Origin: CAYSEW01 sp964430245
Lineage (GTDB): Bacteria > Bacteroidota > Bacteroidia > Flavobacteriales_D > Parvicellaceae
DNA length: 16,512 bases
Assembly (NCBI GenBank): GCA_964430245.1
Contig: CAYSEW010000043.1
Coordinates: 1-16,512, forward strand
Reading direction: 5' to 3'
Shown: positions 7,315 to 15,900 of the stretch, one piece after another
Position numbering within the stretch: the stretch's first letter is position 1
Layout of the letters: each line of letters opens with the position of its first letter
Program-made: the position numbers and the translations under genes
The notes under the pieces: model-generated
Told to the model about the DNA's origin: nothing
What the model saw: the letters and a program-made list of their open reading frames with translations, nothing else
Databases searched by the model: none

Positions 7315-8058
7315 TTATGTTAAAAATAATTTAACACAAGCTATTATTAAAACAAAAGCAAGAAGATAGGTTAAGTTTTTTGGATTTATTTTTTTGCTTC
7401 CTAAATATCCTCCGGCAAAGCCACCAATAGCAGCTAAGGCAACTAAAATATAGGATTGTGGGGCTATTTTTACTCCTGAGCTTAGCTGACCAGCCATTGC
7501 AGCAGCGGAGTTCACCCAAATAAATAAAGCAGAAACAGCAGCAGCTTCTTTTAGATTCCCCCACTTCATTAATATAATAATAGGACTTAAGATGATTCCT
7601 CCTCCAATTCCGATTAATCCTGAAAAGAAGCCGATGCTACCTCCTGTTAATGTGCCTTCCCAAAATTTTACTTTTTTAGAAACACCCTTTTCTTTTTTAA
7701 TTACTAAAAGCATTCTTATGATGGCAAAAACCAACAATACCGCCAATATTTTTTTATACATGGATTCATCAATATCCATAGAGCCCCCTAAAAAGGACAG
7801 GGGTATAGAGCTAATAGCAAATGGCATAAACACTTTTTTCTTAAAGTAACCCTGTTTCCAAAAATGATAAAAAGCAATAGCAGCTACAAATAAATTCAGC
7901 AGCAGTGCTGTTGGCTTCATAACTAGAGGAGAAAAATTAAATAACGCCATTAAAGCTAGGTATCCACTAGCTCCACCATGCCCTACAGAGGCATAGAGAA
8001 ATGCAACTAAAGGTAGCAGGGTATAGAACAACCATATATAATTATTTTCTAAGTCCAT
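7315..8058 (-). CDS. TauE/SafE family membrane permease
   Basis: The product is 247 residues, the usual size for this family, with about eight hydrophobic segments (near 9-24, 32-42, 46-66, 77-92, 101-120, 134-163, 171-190, 202-220 and 228-246). The two half-repeats each carry a glycine-rich motif: VGHGGASGYLAL (25-36) and FSGLIGIGGGIILSP (145-159). Family members export small organic or sulfur anions (sulfite, sulfoacetate and similar) across the inner membrane; the substrate here cannot be told. The ATG at 8058 begins a protein with a short polar N-terminus directly before the first helix. It is first in a probable operon with the GldK-like and pirin genes (35-base gap) and is transcribed divergently from the protease operon. 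Confidence 0.9.
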   Translation of the reverse strand: MDLENNYIWLFYTLLPLVAFLYASVGHGGASGYLALMALFNFSPLVMKPTALLLNLFVAAIAFYHFWKQGYFKKKVFMPFAISSIPLSFLGGSMDIDESMYKKILAVLLVFAIIRMLLVIKKEKGVSKKVKFWEGTLTGGSIGFFSGLIGIGGGIILSPIIILMKWGNLKEAAAVSALFIWVNSAAAMAGQLSSGVKIAPQSYILVALAAIGGFAGGYLGSKKINPKNLTYLLAFVLIIACVKLFLT

Positions 8059-8070
8059 AATTTGAATTTA

Positions 8071-8078
8071 CAAAAGTA
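8071..8078 (-). promoter_or_regulatory. Bacteroidetes -7 promoter element (TACTTTTG) for the TauE-led operon
   Basis: On the minus strand this reads TACTTTTG, an exact TAnnTTTG match, 12 bases upstream of the ATG at 8058. The implied leader is very short, under ten bases. No clear -33 TTTG is visible at the expected distance. The 87-base divergent region leaves little room for other choices. Confidence 0.4.
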
Positions 8079-8094
8079 GGATTCTGAATGTGAT

Positions 8095-8125
8095 TTTCAT
8101 TAAAGAGAGATAATTAGTAGATTTA
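8095..8125 (+). promoter_or_regulatory. Candidate promoter for the protease operon
   Basis: TTTC (8095-8098), 19 bases, then TAGATTTA (8118-8125) matches the Bacteroidetes layout TTTG-N19-TAnnTTTG with one mismatch in each element and exact spacing. It ends 20 bases before the ATG at 8146. It is the best candidate in the divergent region for this strand, but the two mismatches keep confidence low. Confidence 0.35.
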
Positions 8126-8145
8126 CAGAAAAGGGGAATTGCATT

Positions 8146-10683
8146 ATGTTTAGAAGAGGATTACTGTTTATAGGTTTTTTAGTTTTTATAATTACTGGGA
8201 TATCTCAGAGCCTTAATCAGGAATTCAATGACGGAAAGCTTTGGTTCAGGATAAAATCTAAAAATGTACTTAATGAAAAGCAATGGGAAACCATTACTCA
8301 AAATCAAAAGAACATCCCTTTATCTGTATTTGGTTTTATAGAAGAAGCAAAAGATTTATTTGCCATTAAAAAACTATCAAGACCTTATTCAAGAGCAATT
8401 GGGTCGGATAAATTATTGAATACATTTTTAATTGAATTCAGTGCTTATGAAAAAATTGATTTACTATTAGCTAAAATAGCTACAGAACCTAGCATATCTT
8501 TAGTAGAGAAATTACCTATAAGAAAAGAATTTATCACACCTAACGATCAGTATTTTAGTTTGTGCTGGAGTTTGAATAAGATTCAAGCAGAGCAAGCGTG
8601 GGATATTACTTTAGGAGATAGTAATATAGTAGTAGCGGCTATTGAAGGAGCCATCTCCATTGAGCATGAGGATCTTGAAAATGTCCTATGGGTCAATACT
8701 GATGAAATTCCAGGTAATGGGATTGATGATGACATGAATGGTTATATAGATGACTATAATGGTTATGATGTTGGAGATAATGATCCAGACCCTAATCCAA
8801 ATGTAAGTAATTGGGATCACGGGACTCACGTTTCTGGGATCATGGCGGCAGAAACTAATAATTCTATAGGAATGCCTTCAATTGGATATGGAATTAGCCT
8901 AATGGCAGTAAAATCAACACCTAATTCAATTGGAGCAGGATTTGTGACAGAAGGGTTTAATGGTATTTTTTATGCAGCACTTAACGGAGCACATGTTATC
9001 AACTGTTCATTTGGGGGCTCTAGTTCTTCACAGACCGAAGAAGAAATTATTCAATGGGCTTGGAACAATGGAAGTATTATTACAGCAGCAGCAGGTAATG
9101 GAGATCAAAATAATATTGGATTCAATATAGATGTTACTGATATTTATCCATCGAACTATCCAAATGTAATCACAGTAGCCTCTTCTAATTCTTCTGATGT
9201 AAAAGCTACATCATCTAATTTTGGAAATGTGGTAGATATTACTGCTCCAGGAGTGAGTATCGTGAGTACTGTTCCCTTTAATAATTACACTTCTAAATCT
9301 GGCACATCGATGGCGACTCCATTAGTATCAGGACTGATAGGGTTAATGATGTCGTATAATCCCAACATTTCAAGGGATCAGATCTTAAGTTGTTTGTACA
9401 ACACTTGTGACAATATTAATTCAATGAACCCTGGACTTTCTAATTTCCTTGGATCTGGAAGAGTTAATGCATATGAAGCATTACTGTGTATACAAAGTTA
9501 TGCAAGTGAAACACCAACTGTTGATTTTGAGGCTAATACAAATAATACATGTACAGGGGTTGTTAAATTTTCTGATTTAACTTCAAATGCACCATATGAA
9601 TGGTCATGGGACATGGACGGTGATGGAGTAGAGGATCATTCAGAACAGCACCCTATTCATGTATATGATGAAAGTGGAACTTATACAGTCACTTTAACAG
9701 CTACTAACTTAGGAGGCAATGGAACTATAACAAAAACTAACTTTATTGAAGTTAATATAGCCTCTTCTCCTAATGTTCAAGGGGTGTCTATTTGTTCAGG
9801 TGAATCGGCAGAATTGATTAGTGAAAATGGTAATAATCTAGTTTGGTATAATAATGAGCATGATGCTGATCCTACTCATACAGGGGCTAATTATTTAACA
9901 AACACGCTTTTACAAACAGACACTTTTTATGTAGCTAGTGAAAGTTTTTCACCAATAGAATCTGCTGGTAAGCCAGATGATTCTGGAGGAGGATCAAACT
10001 TTGGAGGTAATCAATACTTGGTTTTTGATGTATATGAGCCTATTGAAATTGTTTCTGTAGAAGTAAGAGCATATGGAGGCGCAGAACGAACTATTGAGAT
10101 TTTAAATGAAACAGGGCAAGTTGTTTTTCAAAAAATTGTAGATGTTCCTTCTACTGGTACTCATAGGGTAAATATTAATGCTCACTTAGAACCAGGGAAT
10201 GATTACCAAATAGGAGTTGCTTTGAATTCATTGGTGAATTTCCATCGTAATAATAACGGAGTAAATTATCCATATACTACTCCAGGCCTGTTGTCCATTA
10301 AAAGAAGCACCGCAACTGACAATAATGGACTGGACCATTATTATTTCTATTATGATTGGGAAGTGAAAAAAGAGGAATGTGAAAGCGGAAGAAGAGAAGT
10401 AATTGTTAGAGTAGATGAATGTAATGGGTTTACGGATCTTTCTGAAATAGCTGTATATCCTAACCCAAATAATGGATCTTTTGTTATAAGGATTCCAAGG
10501 TATTCAGAAGGAACTTTAGGGGTTTATAATATTTTAGGTCAAATGATTCATGAGGAAAGCTTTTACATAGAAGCAGAATCCAAAGAAATGACTTTTTCTA
10601 ATCTTTCTTATGGAGCATATCTAATTAGAATTGAAATTGGTAATGAAGTGTTAAGTAGGAGAATTATTATTTCAGAACAATAA
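8146..10683 (+). CDS. T9SS-secreted subtilisin-family (S8) protease with Glu at the catalytic Asp position
   Basis: The product is 845 residues. Order: signal peptide (about 1-22), N-terminal propeptide region (about 24-130), S8 domain (about 135-450), PKD domain (about 457-538, with WSWDMDGDG), Ig-like domain (about 540-600), a beta-rich module (about 605-745, with PDDSGGGSNFGG) and a type A T9SS sorting domain (about 766-845, starting AVYPNPNNGSFVI). In the S8 domain, His225 (DHGTHVSG), the oxyanion Asn318 (AAGNGD) and Ser388 (SGTSMATP) are all present. At the Asp position, usually VIDTG, the sequence reads AIEGA, so Glu167 replaces Asp. The acidic loop NGIDDDMNGYIDD (191-203) is common in T9SS S8 proteases and may bind calcium. 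It is predicted to be exported and attached at the cell surface or released. It is first in a two-gene operon, 3 bases before the metalloprotease. Activity is likely but altered by the Glu; a non-catalytic role is the alternative. Confidence 0.9.
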   Translation: MFRRGLLFIGFLVFIITGISQSLNQEFNDGKLWFRIKSKNVLNEKQWETITQNQKNIPLSVFGFIEEAKDLFAIKKLSRPYSRAIGSDKLLNTFLIEFSAYEKIDLLLAKIATEPSISLVEKLPIRKEFITPNDQYFSLCWSLNKIQAEQAWDITLGDSNIVVAAIEGAISIEHEDLENVLWVNTDEIPGNGIDDDMNGYIDDYNGYDVGDNDPDPNPNVSNWDHGTHVSGIMAAETNNSIGMPSIGYGISLMAVKSTPNSIGAGFVTEGFNGIFYAALNGAHVINCSFGGSSSSQTEEEIIQWAWNNGSIITAAAGNGDQNNIGFNIDVTDIYPSNYPNVITVASSNSSDVKATSSNFGNVVDITAPGVSIVSTVPFNNYTSKSGTSMATPLVSGLIGLMMSYNPNISRDQILSCLYNTCDNINSMNPGLSNFLGSGRVNAYEALLCIQSYASETPTVDFEANTNNTCTGVVKFSDLTSNAPYEWSWDMDGDGVEDHSEQHPIHVYDESGTYTVTLTATNLGGNGTITKTNFIEVNIASSPNVQGVSICSGESAELISENGNNLVWYNNEHDADPTHTGANYLTNTLLQTDTFYVASESFSPIESAGKPDDSGGGSNFGGNQYLVFDVYEPIEIVSVEVRAYGGAERTIEILNETGQVVFQKIVDVPSTGTHRVNINAHLEPGNDYQIGVALNSLVNFHRNNNGVNYPYTTPGLLSIKRSTATDNNGLDHYYFYYDWEVKKEECESGRREVIVRVDECNGFTDLSEIAVYPNPNNGSFVIRIPRYSEGTLGVYNILGQMIHEESFYIEAESKEMTFSNLSYGAYLIRIEIGNEVLSRRIIISEQ

Positions 10684-10686
10684 TTA

Positions 10687-11853
10687 ATGAAAAAGGGCTA
10701 CTATTTATTTTGTTTTATACTATTTCCAGTAGTTAGTTTTTCGCAATCTAATTTTGTAGTATCATCTTCAGGTACTAATTCAATGATAGACGCAGCAATC
10801 GATCATGTAGTCAATATTTGGGATGATTATTTAATCACTAATGTCCCAGTAAAACTACATATAGAATATTTAGACCTTACCAACCAGGGTCCATTGGGGA
10901 TTACGCTGCCCAATGGAAGAAAAGATTTTCCTTCTTCACCTATTCAGGGTATTTGGTATGCTTCATGTTTAGCCAATGCTATTCAGGGTGTAGAATTAAA
11001 TACGGGGGAGCATGACATTAATGTTTTCATGAATAGTGCTACCAATTATTATTTTGGAACAGACGGAAATCCATCTTTGAATCAATATGATTTTGTTTCT
11101 GTTCTATTACATGAAATAGCTCATGGATTGGGCGTAGTATCACTTTCTAAGGTTATTAGTAATGAAGGTTCTTTTGGAACTTTACAGGCAACAGATTTTG
11201 CACCATTAAATACGACATTTCCTTTTCCTAATCTAGAAGGCCGACCATCAGCATGGGATAATATGATCATCAATAATGGAGGGGATTACATTGTAGACAC
11301 ATTGCTTTTTCCTAATAATTCATTGGATTTAAAAATGGAATTCGAAAGCAACGCTTTATATTTTAATGGACCAGTTTCTACTGCTTTAAATGCAGGAATT
11401 AATCCTAGAGTTTTTGCCCCGATTACTTATGACCCTGGCTCAAGCTTAAGCCATTTAAATGAAAGCTCTTTTCCGCCATCTTCTGGAAATTGCATGATGA
11501 CACCATTTATTAGCTCTGGAGAGGTCAATCATTACCCAGGCCCTTTATTTTTAGCCATCTTACAAGATATTGGATGGCAGGTAAATGCAACAGCCTATCT
11601 TTATGAACGCAACAATCAACTTCAGTTAAGCTGCTACCCAAATCCAGTAACCGATTATTTATCTATAGAACTTAAGCAGGCAACAACATTTGTTAAATTA
11701 GAATTGTTTGATTCAGAAGGGAAAATAATTAGAATTGAAAGCTTTACAGGCAATCAATTTTCGATAGATATGAATGCTTATCCGTCAGGGAGCTATTATA
11801 TAAGAGTTTCTTCTAATTGTATTAAAAAGGTAGTCCCAATCATTGTTCAATAG
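10687..11853 (+). CDS. T9SS-secreted zinc metalloprotease (HEIAHGLG motif)
   Basis: The product is 388 residues, beginning with a signal peptide (MKKGYYLFCFILFPVVSFSQ). The catalytic region (about 22-300) carries HEIAHGLG (142-149), giving zinc ligands His142 and His146 and general base Glu143. The classical metzincin third ligand position (152) is Ser. A downstream SHLNE (255-259, His256) followed by NCMMTP (268-273) and ILQDIGW (291-297) resembles the SHxD-(L)MxP-DiGW arrangement of secreted metallopeptidases with HELGHGLGF motifs, and His256 may supply the third ligand. A type A T9SS sorting domain (about 312-388, starting LSCYPNP) ends the protein. The start ATG is 3 bases after the protease stop, so the two are cotranscribed and probably co-secreted. 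The gene converges on the PhoD-like gene with a 2-base gap. The substrate is unknown; a degradative or surface-processing role is inferred. Confidence 0.8.
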   Translation: MKKGYYLFCFILFPVVSFSQSNFVVSSSGTNSMIDAAIDHVVNIWDDYLITNVPVKLHIEYLDLTNQGPLGITLPNGRKDFPSSPIQGIWYASCLANAIQGVELNTGEHDINVFMNSATNYYFGTDGNPSLNQYDFVSVLLHEIAHGLGVVSLSKVISNEGSFGTLQATDFAPLNTTFPFPNLEGRPSAWDNMIINNGGDYIVDTLLFPNNSLDLKMEFESNALYFNGPVSTALNAGINPRVFAPITYDPGSSLSHLNESSFPPSSGNCMMTPFISSGEVNHYPGPLFLAILQDIGWQVNATAYLYERNNQLQLSCYPNPVTDYLSIELKQATTFVKLELFDSEGKIIRIESFTGNQFSIDMNAYPSGSYYIRVSSNCIKKVVPIIVQ

Positions 11854-11855
11854 AA

Positions 11856-12905
11856 TTATTCAACCCTTAAATCTTTTAACTGTATTTTGTGTTTTACTTT
11901 AGTTCTTCCTGTTCTGTTTTTTATATAAAATGTTAGAGAAGGTTCTTTTTTAAGATTCAACACGATCATTCCAAAATTATTATTTCTAACTACTTTCCCG
12001 ACTCTATTTTCATTAGGCTCTGTATTGGGCCATTTTTGCGTTAATCCACTAGAAGTGATATCATAAATAGGGTAAAGGCCAGCAGCATTTAATTGAGAAA
12101 GCTCTCCCCAATGAACATCACCTGAAACAAACACTATACCATTGGCTTTATTCTTTTTAATAATCGATAACAATTTGTTTCTTTCTTCGGGTACATTGGT
12201 CCAAGACTCCCATCCATTATATTCATGAGAAAATTGCGTGCTGCTTGCAATTATTCTAAGATCTGCTTTTTCAGTTAAGGTTTTATCTAACCAATCCCAT
12301 TGCTCATCGCCTAAGAAAGTAGAGTCATTTCCTTTGGTTGGCATATAATCATTTTTATAGCCAGCTCTTTTATCGTTTAAAGTAAGATCACTCCTAAAAG
12401 TTCTTGTGTCAAGGAGAATTATTTGAATGACCTTATTCTTAAAGTTGTTTGTGAGCGAATGATAAATTCCTTTGTGCCGATAGCGATCAGAGTTTTTTGG
12501 TTCGTCCCAAAAATCGAGAAATATGACTTTAGACTCCTCTTTCATAGGGTAATATTTGCCAGCATCATTTTCTCCGTAATCATGATCGTCCCATACAGCC
12601 AATAGAGGCACCTGCTTTTTTAAAATCTGAAATTCAGGTTTGTTTCCAAGTAGCTCGTATTTCTTTTGCAGGGTATCCATATTTCGAGTATCACCATAGA
12701 TGTTATCGCCTAGATATATAAAAAGATCTGGGTCTTCAGCAACTACTTTTTTTAATATGGGCTGAGGTTTATTTTGATGCCCACAAGATCCAAATGCAAT
12801 TTTAAATTGATAATCGCTGTCAATATTTGAAGGCGTTCTTTTGAATAGAGTACAAGAGCTTATCAAAAAAAGGAATGCACCAAAGATGATTAATGGCTTG
12901 CGCAT
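11856..12905 (-). CDS. PhoD-like phosphatase lipoprotein
   Basis: The product is 349 residues. The N-terminus MRKPLIIFGAFLFLISSC has a lipobox (ISSC) with Cys18, so the mature protein should be lipid-anchored. Phosphoesterase motifs of the alkaline phosphatase D family are in order: FGSCGH (38-43, with the family's conserved Cys41), YLGDNIYGD (64-72), WDDHDYGEND (105-114), LLDTRTFR (164-171) and VSGDVHWGEL (260-269). Candidate metal ligands include Asp67, Asp107, His108, Asp263 and His265. The family hydrolyses phosphate mono- or diesters using metal cofactors; the substrate here is not known. Its ATG overlaps the stop of the upstream adhesin gene (TAATG at 12903-12907), pointing to cotranscription and translational coupling. 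No T9SS tail is present. Confidence 0.85.
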   Translation of the reverse strand: MRKPLIIFGAFLFLISSCTLFKRTPSNIDSDYQFKIAFGSCGHQNKPQPILKKVVAEDPDLFIYLGDNIYGDTRNMDTLQKKYELLGNKPEFQILKKQVPLLAVWDDHDYGENDAGKYYPMKEESKVIFLDFWDEPKNSDRYRHKGIYHSLTNNFKNKVIQIILLDTRTFRSDLTLNDKRAGYKNDYMPTKGNDSTFLGDEQWDWLDKTLTEKADLRIIASSTQFSHEYNGWESWTNVPEERNKLLSIIKKNKANGIVFVSGDVHWGELSQLNAAGLYPIYDITSSGLTQKWPNTEPNENRVGKVVRNNNFGMIVLNLKKEPSLTFYIKNRTGRTKVKHKIQLKDLRVE

Positions 12906-15900
12906 TACCTTCCTAAATGAAACGATCCTTGTATATTATACTCAACTTGATCACTACCTGTTGCAGTTATCACATAAAAATAAGTGCCTTCAGGTACTGA
13001 CACACCTCCTTTTGTCCTTCCGTTCCAGCCAGTATCAATAGATTTCCAGTCATATAAAATTTCGCCCCATCTATTAGCTATGAAACCACTGAACGATTCA
13101 ATGTTTTCATAGATAACTTTTAGTTCATCATTTACGCCATCACCATTAGGGGTGAATATATTAGGGATTACAAACACAGAAACTCCAGTAGTTGTAATAT
13201 CAGTAGAAGTTTCATCAATACAGCCATTAATGTCTGTTACCAATAAATAGGCAGTAAATGTTCCAATAGATGTATATGTATGAGATGGGTCTTGCATTAT
13301 GCTGGTTGTATTATCACCTAGATCCCATTGATAGGTTAATCCAGACCCTGTAGACATATTGTTAAACACAACATCAAGTGGAATAACGCCACTACTAGGG
13401 GATGCCGTAAAATTAGCAACAGGGTTTGAATTTATAGTCACTTTAACACTATCTACTTCACTTGTACAATTACCATTGGATTCATTAACATAAAATGTAT
13501 ATGTTCCACTTGTACTTATTGCTGGATTTAGTGTTGTGCCATTTCCTATTAGATTAGTCAATGCAAAATCATCATACCAGCTGATAGTTCCGCCAGTACC
13601 TGAAGCAGTGAGGTCTTCAATAACTTCTCCTTCACAGTATGAAGTGTCTGTTCCAACAGTTGGAGCTGGGGGCACGATATTAATAGTAATATTCTGTGTT
13701 GTGCTGTCTGCACAAACACCACTAGTAAGGTACATGATCGTATAGGTAGTGCCGCCAACACCGCTGGAAATTTCAGCAGTGGTAGAGTCAATGATGGCTC
13801 CATCTGAAACAGGAGGATTAAAGAAAAAGTCTCCTCCAGTTGTTACAATATTTGAAGCGCTATTAGCATCACCTTCACAAAAGTCTGTTAGAGTAAATGA
13901 AGCATCGTCACTAGGATTAACTGTTACTAATGTTGAATCTGTGGCGCTACATCCTAATCCGTCATCAACTACAACAGTAAAATAAGCAGTAGAAGAAGGG
14001 TATACTGATGAGGACATAGTAGTATCTCCATTGGACCAAGTAAGCTGGCTACCTCCAGATAAAGAATCTATTTGAATAACAACGGTGTCTCCATTACAAA
14101 TCGAGGTGTCAGCAGAAGTAGTAACAAATGGTTGAGGAACAATTATAACAGTAATGGCTGAGTCTGGTCCTTCACATCCATTGAGTGTTTCGGTAACATA
14201 ATAAGTATAAGACCCCGCAGTAGTAGTTGAAGGGGTAAAAGTATTACCATTACCAACAAGATTAGTAAGGGAGTTATCATCGTACCAATTAATGGTCCCA
14301 CCAAAGTTAGCAGCAGCAGTTAGATCATTTATAAGCTGGCCTTCACAATAAGTTGAATCTCCATTAGGTTGAAGTATAGTTGGGATAACAGGTGCGAGCA
14401 CATATACTCCAGCATCGTTGCCAACACAACCTGCAAGAGTTAGCGTAAAGGCGTCATAAGTTCCTTCATCAAGTCCATTTAGTAAGAATTCACCTGATGC
14501 ATTAGTAGTAATAGATGTTGTAACAATAGGATTCCCATTAAAATTGTAATCTAGATCGTAGGTAGTATTTGGATCAAGATTGCCGATCAATATTTCGGCA
14601 TCCATGGTTCCGCAACCTGAAGGATCAAGGGTACTTACAATAATAGGTGAAGGAGCATTGGGATCTGCGAGTCCAAATGACCCTGGGTCTAATGTAGAAC
14701 ATCCGTTCAAAGTAACGGTAATAGCAGTATAAATACCTGCATTAAGTCCAGTGATAATGATATCTCCATTAAGGTCAGAAGTATAGCTAATATTTCCTGT
14801 AGGCACACCATCATCAGTAAGATCTACATCATAAGTAGTATTTGGATCTAGCCCGCTAATTATCAGCTGACCATCTGTTCCTGCACAGACCGTTGGGTCG
14901 GTTGCAGATATGGTGAATGTAGGTAATGGGGGATCAGTTAGTAAGTAAGACCCAGCATCAGCAGTAGAGCAGTTGTTAAGGGTTACGATAATAGAAGTAT
15001 ATGTTCCTGCATCAAGTCCAGTAATAATGATATCTCCATTAATATCAGAAGTATAGCTAACATTTCCTGTAGGCACACCATCATCAGTAAGATCTACATC
15101 ATAATTTGTATTGGGGTCTAGTCCACTAATAGTTAGCTGACCATCTGTCCCATTACAAAGAGTGGGGTCAGAAGCAGAGATACTGAAAGTAGGAGCCAAA
15201 GGATCTGAAAGTAGGTAAGGTCCTAAATCACTTGCAGGACATCCATTTAATGTTATGATAATAGAAGTATATGTTCCTGCATCAAGTCCATTAATAATGA
15301 TATCTCCATTTAGGTCTGATGTAAAGCTCACATTACCTGTAGATGTTCCGTTATCTGTATAGTCTACATCGTAAGTAGTATTAGGGTCTAAACCACTAAT
15401 AGTAAGCTGACCGTCTGTTCCAAGGCAGGTAGTAGGACCTGAACTTGATATTGTAAAGGATGGAGTAGTATTGATGGTTAAAGTAACAGAGCTACTGGGG
15501 CCAACACATCCATTGAGAGAATCTACTACATAATATGTTTGAGTTCCAACAGATGTTGAGGGCGTAAAGACAGGCCCGTTGGCTACATTATTAGTAAGCG
15601 CTATATCGTCAAACCAATAAAAAGTACCTGAATTAGCACTTCCTGCAGTTGCTTGTAAATCGGAGATTGGGTCACCATCACAATAGGTGTTTCCTCCTGT
15701 AAGGTTTGGTGCCGTAGGAGCAGGGTTAATGATTATTGTAACTTGAGATGAAGGGCTTTGACACCCAGCAACGGTTTCAGTAATGTAATAGGTGCTGGTG
15801 CCTAGAGTACTAGATGGAGTAAAGGTTCCTCCTCCAGATTGTACAATGTTAGTAAGTCCAGCATCATCATACCACGTAAGGTTGTTATTGTCACCACTGG

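Noticed and set aside
7331..7564. 77-residue minus-strand Cys-rich frame overlapping the TauE/SafE gene
   Set aside because: It is an out-of-frame reading of the permease gene on the same strand; the permease has clear family motifs.
8146..10683. Subtilisin gene as a decayed pseudogene because of the Glu substitution
   Set aside because: The frame is intact over 845 codons, with signal peptide, His, Asn, Ser, accessory domains and sorting tail all preserved.
11845..11864. Imperfect hairpin spanning the two convergent stop codons (metalloprotease and PhoD-like)
   Set aside because: The stem is short and AT-rich with a C-C mismatch, and no T-run follows, so it does not support a terminator call.
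13536..13985. Several 69-81 residue frames on both strands inside the adhesin gene
   Set aside because: Repetitive, GC-richer coding sequence gives chance open frames; none has motifs or initiation signals.
14378..15457. Regular repeats considered as a CRISPR array
   Set aside because: The repeat period is 270 bp, continuous and in frame with a coding sequence, with no spacer structure or cas genes.
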